From an uncultured Clostridia bacterium (GTDB taxonomy: Bacteria; Bacillota; Clostridia; Oscillospirales; Oscillospiraceae): a stretch of DNA of 64,000 bases. The translations under genes and the position numbers were made by a program. Position 1 is the first letter of the stretch. Every line of letters starts with the position of its first letter. Below are positions 1 through 6,900 of this stretch, piece by piece. The DNA is taken from positions 1-64,000 of the forward strand of contig CAMCRV010000007.1 in NCBI GenBank assembly GCA_945877365.1, written 5' to 3'. Under the pieces are notes generated by a model. It was not told the origin of the DNA. It ran no database searches and was given only the letters and a program-made list of their open reading frames with translations.

Positions 1-638
1 TTGCCGTTATAATCGATCTGATACCAGCCGGTGTCCCTGCCGTTTTCCTGAACGGTGGATTTCACCTCCACCCGGTTTCCCCGGGGCAGGGTGCCCAGCA
101 GCCGGGAGGTCGCCCGGGCTTCTTCCCGGACATTCAGATCTCCTGCGCTGACCACATAGCCGGTGAAGGCGTTGGCCGTGCCGGTCTGGGCGGCGTTGGG
201 ATCCTCCTTGCCCACATACATGGCGGCCACATAGGCGGTCTTGCCGTTATAATCGATCTGATACCACCCGGTGCTCTTGCCGTTTTCCAGCACCGTGGCC
301 TTTACTTCCACCTTGCTGCCTCTGGGCAGGGTGCCCACGAGGGCAGAGGTTGCCCGGGCTTCTTCCCGGATATTCAGATCCTTCCTGCTGGTGACGAAGC
401 CCGTAAAGGCGTTCTCCTTCAGCTCCTGCCCGGCGGGGGGCTGGAGCTGGGACAGCTTCACCAGCGTATAGCCGGGAGCTTCCGAGGCGGGGCGGGGATG
501 GGAGTCTCGGGTTGGAAGGGCGGTGGGGGTGCGGGTGAACTCAGGCATTTCGGCCTTCGCCGCTCCGGAGCAGCCGGTGAGCAGGACGGCCGTCATCAGC
601 ACCGCCAGAACGGCGGCTGTTGCGTTTGTGTTTTTCAT
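1..638 (-). CDS. SH3b-repeat lipoprotein, C-terminus beyond window edge
   Basis: Reverse-strand reading from ATG at 638: MKNTNATAAVLAVLMTAVLLTGCSGAAKAE (lipobox LTGC), then at least two near-identical SH3b-like repeats (GYVVS..LNVREEARATS.LLGTLPRG..VEVK.TV.ENG..TGWYQIDYNGKTAYVAAMYVG); ORF open at position 1. Confidence 0.8.
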   Translation of the reverse strand, partial: MKNTNATAAVLAVLMTAVLLTGCSGAAKAEMPEFTRTPTALPTRDSHPRPASEAPGYTLVKLSQLQPPAGQELKENAFTGFVTSRKDLNIREEARATSALVGTLPRGSKVEVKATVLENGKSTGWYQIDYNGKTAYVAAMYVGKEDPNAAQTGTANAFTGYVVSAGDLNVREEARATSRLLGTLPRGNRVEVKSTVQENGRDTGWYQIDYNG

Positions 639-778
639 GTTTTCGTCTCACTCCTGTTGTATGCGATGGAACCCTTCTTCTGCCAAACTTCTTTCAGCTT
701 CAGTATAGCTTCCCGCCCTCTGAAAAGCAAGCAGAATCTTCCAGAATCTGCCGCCCTCCCCATGGACTTTGGAAAATT

Positions 779-990
779 GTTATTTGTGGGGATGCCCCCA
801 CGGGCAATGCGAGCCTTCACCCGGGTAGTAGTCCTTCCATCCTTTGGGTACGCCCGGTTCGTTTTTGCGGTGGTGGTCTGTTCTATATAACCTACGCAGT
901 TCCGGTCGAGGGGCCCAAAGGATGTGGATTGTCCACCCGCAGTCCGTAACGCATTGTCAGCGGCGACTCGCCGCCAAATTCCAATTTTGC
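779..990. repeat. Repeat family B, copy 1
   Basis: Near-identical to 26350-26565. Confidence 0.9.
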
Positions 991-1026
991 ATTCTGCTCA
1001 CGATAGTCGATAACCACAATTGTCAA

Positions 1027-1064
1027 TTAAAAAAGCGCCTTCCCGCAGGAAAGCGCTTTCGTTC
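1027..1064 (-). terminator. intrinsic terminator of the 84-aa ORF
   Basis: Minus strand gaaagcgctttcctgcgggaaggcgctttttt: GC stem followed by T-run. Confidence 0.65.
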
Positions 1065-1071
1065 TCTTGTG

Positions 1072-1326
1072 TTATTTCCCATAGCCCCGGTAGCCCTTGA
1101 GGTCCTTGGCAAGGTGCATCACGATCCAGTCCAGATCCGCCACATACTGTGCTACCTTCCGATCCACCTCATCTTCCCGGATGCCCTTATCCACCACGGT
1201 TTTGAAGTAGCCCTCATACAGCAGGCAGGCCAGGCGGTTCAGCAGCTCCACGCGGCACACATCCCGGTACTTCTCATAGACCCGGTCGTTGTTGGTCACC
1301 AGAGTGGTCAGTTCCTTTTTCCACAT
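1072..1326 (-). CDS. hypothetical 84-aa protein
   Basis: Complete ORF followed on the minus strand by a terminator-like hairpin (about 1029-1062). Confidence 0.6.
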   Translation of the reverse strand: MWKKELTTLVTNNDRVYEKYRDVCRVELLNRLACLLYEGYFKTVVDKGIREDEVDRKVAQYVADLDWIVMHLAKDLKGYRGYGK

Positions 1327-1448
1327 AAGAAATCCTCCTGCTTCCGAAGAAGCATATCACATCCGTAATAGACGATATTGCTGCAAATGTCAACCCATTT
1401 CCCCAGGGAAAACAGGCGGTTCCTGCAAAGAACCGGAAGAATCGGGGG

Positions 1449-1634
1449 CTATTCCGGATCGTCCTTCAGGTGCTTGACGAAGGCGGACAGCCACCGGATG
1501 ATGGAAAAGCACAGCGCCAGAATGTACAAAACGGCGGCGCTGGCATCGATGGCGCCGATGACCCAGTTGTACACGGTATAGCAGATGGCGGCCAACAGCA
1601 GGGCAAACAGCAGCATTCTGAGAGAAATTTTCAT
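1449..1634 (-). CDS. small membrane protein (about 61 aa)
   Basis: MKISLRMLLFALLLAAICYTVYNWVIGAIDASAAVLYILALCFSIIRWLSAFVKHLKDDPE; two hydrophobic segments. Confidence 0.5.
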   Translation of the reverse strand: MKISLRMLLFALLLAAICYTVYNWVIGAIDASAAVLYILALCFSIIRWLSAFVKHLKDDPE

Positions 1635-1854
1635 AGAAACTACATACTTATCGTGATAACATTTATTATACAGCAGAATAAATGGGGTGTCAGCAGCGGA
1701 AAACACAGCCTGCGCAAGAGGAAACCTGTTATCTCGCTGACTGCTAACTTGCAAAATCCCAATCTGCCCCGGTTTCTTCCGGTGCGCATCCCCGGGAGGG
1801 ATTTCAGCTTTTTCCGTTGACATTTCCCGGTGAATGCGTAAAATGAAAGTGTGC

Positions 1855-2090
1855 TTATGGGCTTTACACAGCCGGTTGATAAATTATTATTGATCAAATT
1901 GACAATTGAAAATTGAAAATTGACAATCGACAATTATGGTGTCCCTTTGGGACGAATTAAAAAATTTTCTGTGGAGATCAGCACATTTTCTTTCATTCAT
2001 CCCGAAGGGATTCCTCAATTGTCCATTGTCAACTGTCAACTGTCAATTGTCAATTGTCAATTCGGCGAAGCCGATAAATTCCAATATCCT
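1855..2090. repeat. Family C: (TTGACAA-type heptads) long inverted repeat with GGTGTCCCTTTGGGAC and ATCCCGAAGGGAT modules
   Basis: caaattgacaattgaaaattgaaaattgacaatcgacaattatggtgtccctttgggac...catcccgaagggattcctcaattgtccattgtcaactgtcaactgtcaattgtcaattgtcaattcggcgaagccgataaattcc. Confidence 0.85.
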
Positions 2091-2119
2091 ATCGGTCACT
2101 GTCGAAGGGGGGCAAAAAA

Positions 2120-2491
2120 GTGGATCTGCGGTTTCGCAAAGGCGACATTCTGGCCATCGCGGCGGTTCTGGCGCTGGCGGCTGCGGTGTTCGCCCTGTTC
2201 CTGCCCTCCCGGAGTACCGACGGGGCAGTGGTGGAAATCTACCGAAACGGAGAACGGCTCCATGCCTTCTCCCTGAATGTGGATCGGCAGTTCACCATCG
2301 ACGGGGACTACACCAATGTGGTCACCATTTCCGGCGGCAAAGTTGCCATCACCGAATCCACCTGCCCCGGGGGCGACTGCGTGGGCTGCGGCTGGGCGTC
2401 CTCCGCCGGCAGGAGCATCGTTTGCCTGCCCAACGGAGTGGAAATCCGGATTGTGGGGGCAGAGGGCGAAGTGGACTTCATAGTGGGGTGA
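2120..2491 (+). CDS. NusG domain II-containing protein (EetA-like)
   Basis: One TM helix followed by NusG-II-like core (VVEIYRNGERLHAFSLNVDRQFTIDGDYTNVVTISGGKVAITESTCPGGDCVGCGW...IVCLPNGVEIRI). GTG start. Confidence 0.8.
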   Translation: MDLRFRKGDILAIAAVLALAAAVFALFLPSRSTDGAVVEIYRNGERLHAFSLNVDRQFTIDGDYTNVVTISGGKVAITESTCPGGDCVGCGWASSAGRSIVCLPNGVEIRIVGAEGEVDFIVG

Positions 2492-2495
2492 CGGG

Positions 2496-3020
2496 ATGAA
2501 GGCAAAGGAAATCACCCTCTGCGCCGTGCTGACGGCGCTGGCGCTGGCTCTGTCCTATACCGAGCAGTTTATCCCCTTGCAGCTGGCGATTCCCCTGCCG
2601 GGAATCAAGCTGGGACTTGCCAATATTGTCACGCTGGCGGCGCTGTACCTGCTGCGGACGAAATACGCCTTCTGGATTCTGCTTGCCAGATGCTTCTTTG
2701 GATCGGTATTCGGCGGCGGCATCACCGCGCTGTGCTTCTCCCTGCTGGGGGGATGCCTTGCCCTGGGGGTCATGGCGCTGGCAAAGAAGCTGCCCTTTCT
2801 TTCCATCTACGGGGTCAGTATCCTTGGCGCCGCCGCCCACAATGTGGGGCAGATCCTTGCAGCCATGGGGCTGATGCACAGCATCTACATCGGGGCGTAT
2901 CTGCCCTACCTTCTGATTGTGGCGGTGTTCACCGGTCTGCTCACCGGAGCCGCCTGCGCCGGAGTTCTCCGGGTGCTTCCTGACGCTTACATTTCCCTCC
3001 CGGCGGAGATGAGAAGATAA
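2496..3020 (+). CDS. Gx transporter / heptaprenyl diphosphate synthase component I family membrane protein (EetB-like)
   Basis: MKAKEITLCAVLTALALALSYTEQFIPLQLAIPLPGIKLGLANIVTLAALYLL...; hallmark PGIKLGLANIVTL motif; adjacent to the NusG-II gene. Confidence 0.85.
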   Translation: MKAKEITLCAVLTALALALSYTEQFIPLQLAIPLPGIKLGLANIVTLAALYLLRTKYAFWILLARCFFGSVFGGGITALCFSLLGGCLALGVMALAKKLPFLSIYGVSILGAAAHNVGQILAAMGLMHSIYIGAYLPYLLIVAVFTGLLTGAACAGVLRVLPDAYISLPAEMRR

Positions 3021-3029
3021 ACACATTTT

Positions 3030-3280
3030 TCGTGCATATCGGCGTGCGCCGGCAAAGCGACAAATTGTTGTTTAATTGACAATTGAAAATTGATAATTGA
3101 TAATTGTGGTATCCCTTCGGGATGAATTTAAAAAGAAAAACCGAGAGGAACCACAAAAAATGATTTCAAAATCGTCCCGAAGGGACACAATCATTTTCAA
3201 TTATCCATTATAAATTATCAATTCGACGAAGTCGATAAATTCCAATTTATCAACCGGCTGTATACAGCCAAAAGCAGATA
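3030..3280. repeat. Family C copy framed by family A-type arms
   Basis: cgtgcatatcggcgtgcgccggcaaagcgacaaattg...gataaattccaatttatcaaccggctgtatacagcc around the heptad arms. Confidence 0.8.
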
Positions 3281-3303
3281 TTTTTGCAGGAGGAAAAAGA
3301 TAT

Positions 3304-3366
3304 ATGAACAGAACAATTTCCCTTGTGGCGGTCTGCCTGCCGGCCATTGCCAGGGGTGTCAGGTAG
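3304..3366 (+). CDS. 20-aa short ORF upstream of apbE
   Basis: AGGAGG ribosome-binding site then ATG...TAG (MNRTISLVAVCLPAIARGVR); stop lies 1 nt before the apbE ATG. Confidence 0.3.
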   Translation: MNRTISLVAVCLPAIARGVR

Positions 3367-3367
3367 G

Positions 3368-4396
3368 ATGCTCCGCAGAATCCTCACCGCAGCGGCGGCT
3401 GTGCTGCTGCTTTCCGGCTGCGCTGTCCCAGCTGCGCAGAGCCGGGACAGGGTGTATGAGGCCACCTTTCTCACCCTCTTTGACACCGTAACCACCATCA
3501 AGGGTACCGCCGAAAGTCAGGAAGCCTTTGAGGAAACCGCCGGACAGATCCGCGACAAATTGGAATACTACCATCAGCTTTTCGACATCTACCACGACTA
3601 CCCCGGGATGAACAACCTGAAAACCGTCAACGATCAGGCGGGGATTGCCCCGGTGGCGGTGGATGAGGCGCTCATTGCCCTGCTGCTGGACTGTAAGGAC
3701 TACTACGACCTCACCGGCGGTATGGTGAATGTGGCCATGGGCGGCGTGCTGCAGCTGTGGCACGAGGCCAGAAATGATGCTCTGGGCGACCCCGCCAACG
3801 CAAGGCTCCCGGATGGGGACAAGCTGGAAACGGCGGCGCGGCACATGGATATCCGCCGGGTGGAAATTGACGAAGAAGCCGGGACGGTGTATCTTTCCGA
3901 CCCGGAAATGCGGCTGGATGTGGGGGCGGTGGCAAAGGGCTGGTCTGTCCAGCGGGTGGCGCAGACGCTCCCGGAGGGAATCCTCCTCAGCGTGGGGGGC
4001 AACATCTGCGCCACAGGCCCCAAATACCCCGACACCCCCTGGGTGGTTGGCGTCCGCGACCCCGCCGGTACCGCGCAGGACTATCTGCACACCCTGTATG
4101 TCAGCGGCGGCAGCGTGGTCACCAGCGGCGACTATCAGCGCGCCTACACTGTGGACGGAAGGCTGTATCACCATATCATCGACCCGGAAACCCGGATGCC
4201 CTCCCAATATTGGCGTTCCGTCAGCGTGATCTGTGACGATTCCGCTCTGGCGGATGTGTTGTCCACCGCGCTGTTTCTGCTCCCGCTGGAGCAGGGGCAG
4301 GCTCTGGCGGAGAAATGCGGCGTGGGCGTCCTCTGGGTCAACGCGGCAGGAGAGGAATTTATGACCGACCTCTTTCAGGAGCGCATCAAAGGATAA
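3368..4396 (+). CDS. apbE: FAD:protein FMN transferase (ApbE), lipoprotein
   Basis: Lipobox LLLSGC; ApbE signatures (FDTVTTI, DVGAVAKGWSVQRVAQ, LLSVGGNICATG, HHIIDPETRMPSQYWRSVSVI). Confidence 0.92.
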   Translation: MLRRILTAAAAVLLLSGCAVPAAQSRDRVYEATFLTLFDTVTTIKGTAESQEAFEETAGQIRDKLEYYHQLFDIYHDYPGMNNLKTVNDQAGIAPVAVDEALIALLLDCKDYYDLTGGMVNVAMGGVLQLWHEARNDALGDPANARLPDGDKLETAARHMDIRRVEIDEEAGTVYLSDPEMRLDVGAVAKGWSVQRVAQTLPEGILLSVGGNICATGPKYPDTPWVVGVRDPAGTAQDYLHTLYVSGGSVVTSGDYQRAYTVDGRLYHHIIDPETRMPSQYWRSVSVICDDSALADVLSTALFLLPLEQGQALAEKCGVGVLWVNAAGEEFMTDLFQERIKG

Positions 4397-4402
4397 CGAT
4401 CC

Positions 4403-4489
4403 ATGAACAAGCTGGTTTTCGCCGCCCCGGTGCTCACCGCTCTGGGGCTGTACCTGATGACGCAGTGCTTTGCCGGCAGAATTCTGTAA
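4403..4489 (+). CDS. 28-aa hydrophobic short ORF after apbE
   Basis: MNKLVFAAPVLTALGLYLMTQCFAGRIL, 6 nt after the apbE stop; its stop codon sits in the direct repeat bordering the adjacent repeat element. Confidence 0.35.
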   Translation: MNKLVFAAPVLTALGLYLMTQCFAGRIL

Positions 4490-4490
4490 T

Positions 4491-4718
4491 GTGCTTATCG
4501 GTTTTACTCAGCCGCTTGATAAATCGGAATTTGGCGATCTAAAGGCCCCCTTGTGTAAAGGGGGCTGTCAGCGCAGCTGACTGGGGGATTGACATTTGTC
4601 AGGACAACCCCTCCGGCAAAAATCAATAGATTTTTGCCACCTCCCCTTACACAGGGGAGGCTTTGGGCATCCCCACAAATTCCAATTTGTCGCTTTGTTG
4701 GCTTAAGCCGATATGCAC
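4491..4718 (+). repeat. Repeat family A, copy 1: multi-hairpin core with terminal inverted repeats GTGCTTATCGG / CCGATATGCAC
   Basis: Terminal inverted repeats; core hairpins GCCCCCTTGTGTAAAGGGGGC, GTCAGCGCAGCTGAC, GGCAAAAATCAATAGATTTTTGCC, CCTCCCCTTACACAGGGGAGG; flanked by perfect 10-bp direct repeat ATTCTGTAAT (4481-4490 and 4719-4728). Confidence 0.85.
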
Positions 4719-4734
4719 ATTCTGTAATATATGA

Positions 4735-4768
4735 CAAAAGCCTTCCCTGCATAAGGGGAGGCTTTTTT
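4735..4768 (+). terminator. intrinsic terminator (probably of the apbE operon)
   Basis: aaaagccttccctgcataaggggaggctttttt. Confidence 0.75.
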
Positions 4769-4838
4769 GCGGCTGCGGTGCATGATTTCCTCCCCGGTGC
4801 GTTACAATAGCTCCATAACGACACAGGAGGAACTGACC

Positions 4839-5690
4839 ATGGCAAACATAAACCGCACCCTCACCGATGCCCGGATTGAGAGATATCTTTCCCACCTCCG
4901 GGAGCAGGAGAGAAGTCCCGCCACCATTCAAAAATATGCCCACGATTTGAAGGCACTGTCCCGGTGGCTGATGGGTGAGCCTGCCACCAAAGCCGCTCTG
5001 CTGGAATGGAAGCAGCGTCTTTCGGAATCCCATGCCCCGGCCACGGTGAACGCCATGCTGACGGCAGTCAACGGCTGCTTTCGCTTTCTGGGGTGGAAGG
5101 AGCTGCCGGTGAAGCTGCTGCGGCTGCAAAAAAATCTCTTTCTGGAGGAGAGCCGGGAGCTGACCCGGCAGGAGTATGTCCGGCTGGTGAGCACCGCCCA
5201 ATGCCGGGGGGAGCAGCAGCTGTCGCTGGTGATTCAGACCCTCTGCGCCACGGGCATCCGGGTGTCGGAGCTGCGGTTCATCACCATGGAGGCACTGCAC
5301 CGGGGCAGGGCGGAGGTCAGCAACAAGGGCAAGCGCCGCATCGTCTTTCTGCCGGAGAAGCTGAGAAGGCTGCTGCGCAGCTTCGCCAAGGCACAAAAAA
5401 TCACCGCCGGAGCGGTGTTTGTCACCCGGACGGGGCAGCCCCTGAACCGGTCGAATATCTGGCGCAGCATGAAGGCGCTGTGCGGCGCTGCCGGGGTAGC
5501 GGCGCAGAAGGTGTTCCCCCACAATCTGCGGCATCTGTTTGCCCGGATTTTTTACAGCATGGAGAAGGATCTGTCCCGGCTGGCGGATATTCTGGGGCAT
5601 TCCAGCGTCAATACCACAAGGATTTACACCGCCGAGAGCGGCGCGGTCCACGCCCGGCAGATGGAGCGAATGGGTCTGATTGTCACATAA
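4839..5690 (+). CDS. tyrosine recombinase / site-specific integrase (XerC/D-like)
   Basis: N-terminal SAM-like core-binding domain; catalytic set readable: TGIRVSELR, KGKRR, HNLRH, LGHSSVNTTRIYT. RBS aggagg before ATG 4839. Confidence 0.93.
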   Translation: MANINRTLTDARIERYLSHLREQERSPATIQKYAHDLKALSRWLMGEPATKAALLEWKQRLSESHAPATVNAMLTAVNGCFRFLGWKELPVKLLRLQKNLFLEESRELTRQEYVRLVSTAQCRGEQQLSLVIQTLCATGIRVSELRFITMEALHRGRAEVSNKGKRRIVFLPEKLRRLLRSFAKAQKITAGAVFVTRTGQPLNRSNIWRSMKALCGAAGVAAQKVFPHNLRHLFARIFYSMEKDLSRLADILGHSSVNTTRIYTAESGAVHARQMERMGLIVT

Positions 5691-5704
5691 TTTCCGTTCT
5701 GTTG
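5689..5704. repeat. left 16-bp inverted repeat of putative invertible segment
   Basis: AATTTCCGTTCTGTTG, exact reverse complement of 5922-5937. Confidence 0.85.
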
Positions 5705-5859
5705 TATTGCATCTGAAACGATTTGCCTTCTCTGGTTATCATACGACATATTTTGCAAAAAAGGAAGAACTTTTTTCAATTTGGGCAGCAGAAATCAGGC
5801 GAGGGAAGAAACAGAAACCCCACTCGCCTTCTTGTGCTGCTGATTTGCAGTATTTCTCC

Positions 5860-5888
5860 TTGCAAAAGCGCAGAAATTATGTAATAAT
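5860..5888 (+). promoter_or_regulatory. putative promoter inside the IR-bounded segment, directed at the Hpt gene
   Basis: TTGCAA (5860-5865), then TAATAAT (5882-5888) with about 16-17 nt spacing. Confidence 0.55.
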
Positions 5889-5921
5889 GAGTTTATAAGA
5901 ATAAGATTTTGCCTTTGACTG

Positions 5922-5937
5922 CAACAGAACGGAAATT
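5922..5937. repeat. right 16-bp inverted repeat of putative invertible segment
   Basis: CAACAGAACGGAAATT, exact reverse complement of 5689-5704. Confidence 0.85.
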
Positions 5938-5969
5938 CTGTTGCCCGGGCGGTTTGGGAGGTAGGAAGC

Positions 5970-6329
5970 ATGACCATTGAGCAGTGCTATCAGGCCATGG
6001 GGGGCGATTATGCGCAGATGCTCCGGCGGACACAGGGAGCCCACCGGGTGCGCAAATATCTGGAGATGTTCCTGAAGGATGACAGCTTCGCCCAGCTGTG
6101 CCGCATCCTGGAGCAGGGCGACCGGGAGGAGGCCTTTCAGGCCGCCATCACCCTGAAGGGGGTCAGCGGCAACCTGAGCTTTACCCGGCTGTGCGATGCT
6201 GCCTCCGCGCTGGCCGAGGCGCTGCATCAGGGGCAGACCGACCCCACGCCCCAGCTGGAGCAGGTGCGGCAGGCGTACCAGGATACCGTGGATGCCATCC
6301 GGCTCTGTCTGGAGCTTCCCGAAAGTTAA
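5970..6329 (+). CDS. stand-alone Hpt-like domain protein, apparently lacking the phospho-acceptor His
   Basis: Helical Hpt-type sequence ...EEAFQAAITLKGVSGNLSFTRLCDAASALAEAL...; canonical motif AHxLKG is AITLKG here (Ile60, codon ATC at 6147-6149). RBS gggagg. Confidence 0.75.
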   Translation: MTIEQCYQAMGGDYAQMLRRTQGAHRVRKYLEMFLKDDSFAQLCRILEQGDREEAFQAAITLKGVSGNLSFTRLCDAASALAEALHQGQTDPTPQLEQVRQAYQDTVDAIRLCLELPES

Positions 6330-6392
6330 TAAAATACGGGAAATTGTGGAATCTGCACAATTTCACGGGCTGGATTTTTCGAGATGTGACGA

Positions 6393-6422
6393 TTGACAAA
6401 TTTCGCCCCCGTCTGGTATACT
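6393..6422 (+). promoter_or_regulatory. sigma70-type promoter of the licT/PTS operon
   Basis: TTGACA (6393-6398), 18-nt spacer, TATACT (6417-6422). Confidence 0.75.
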
Positions 6423-6443
6423 AGCGTTACAAGTGAAGCAAGT

Positions 6444-6510
6444 TCGTGTTACTGTTGAATCAGGCATGAGTTCTTAGATGTTTTCATCCGGGAATTCATG
6501 TCTTTTTTTG
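6444..6510 (+). promoter_or_regulatory. ribonucleic antiterminator (RAT)-like element overlapping an intrinsic terminator
   Basis: RAT-like tcGTGTTACTGttgaatCAGGCATGA (compare LicT/SacY RAT ...GTTACTG...CAGGCA...), followed by terminator stem CATGAGTTC...GAATTCATG and TCTTTTTTT; cognate LicT-like gene lies downstream. Confidence 0.75.
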
Positions 6511-6514
6511 TTTT

Positions 6515-6900
6515 CTGCTTATCAGCTTAAGCCAGCGAAGCGATAAATTGGAATTTGGTGCGTCCAAGGCCCCCTTGTGTAAAAGGGGCTGTCAGCGAAG
6601 CTGACTGGGGGATTGACAACCCCTCCGGCAAAAATCAATAGATTTTTGCCACCTGATACATTTTGGTATGATTGCCACTGGCAATCATGGAGATTTTGAT
6701 TCGCTGCGCGGAGCACAACCCCTTACACAGGGGAGGCTTTGGGCATCCCCACAAATATAGAATAGACCACCACCGCAAAAACGAACCGGGCGTGCCCAAA
6801 GGATGGAAAGATCATCACCCGGGTGAAGGCTCGCATTGCCCGTGGGGGCATCCCCACAAATGACAATTTGCCGTTTTGCTGGCCTGAGCCGACAGGTACA
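6515..6900. repeat. composite repeat: family A copy 2 with inserted palindromic module plus family B module
   Basis: Family A core (gcccccttgtgtaaaaggggctgtcagcgaagctgac...) interrupted by tgatacattttggtATGATTGCCACTGGCAATCATggag...gagcacaac, then the family B segment (agaccaccaccgcaaaaacgaaccgggcgtgcccaaaggatgg...gggggcatccccacaaat). Confidence 0.8.

Noticed and set aside
1890-2075. Possible CRISPR array because of short regular repeats
   Set aside because: Period is 7 nt with no spacers; arms face each other as inverted repeats and no cas genes are present.
4504-4845. Small ORFs across family A repeats (also 6522-6716, 51774-52034, 62883-63134) sharing the peptide NPPVSFADSPLYTRGPL
   Set aside because: The shared peptide is just the translation of the hairpin core; no consistent start/RBS, and cores occur in both orientations.
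4839-5690. Recombinase as the integrase of a prophage or integrative element
   Set aside because: No excisionase, structural, relaxase or replication genes nearby and no tRNA attachment site; the adjacent inverted repeats fit a local inversion role better.
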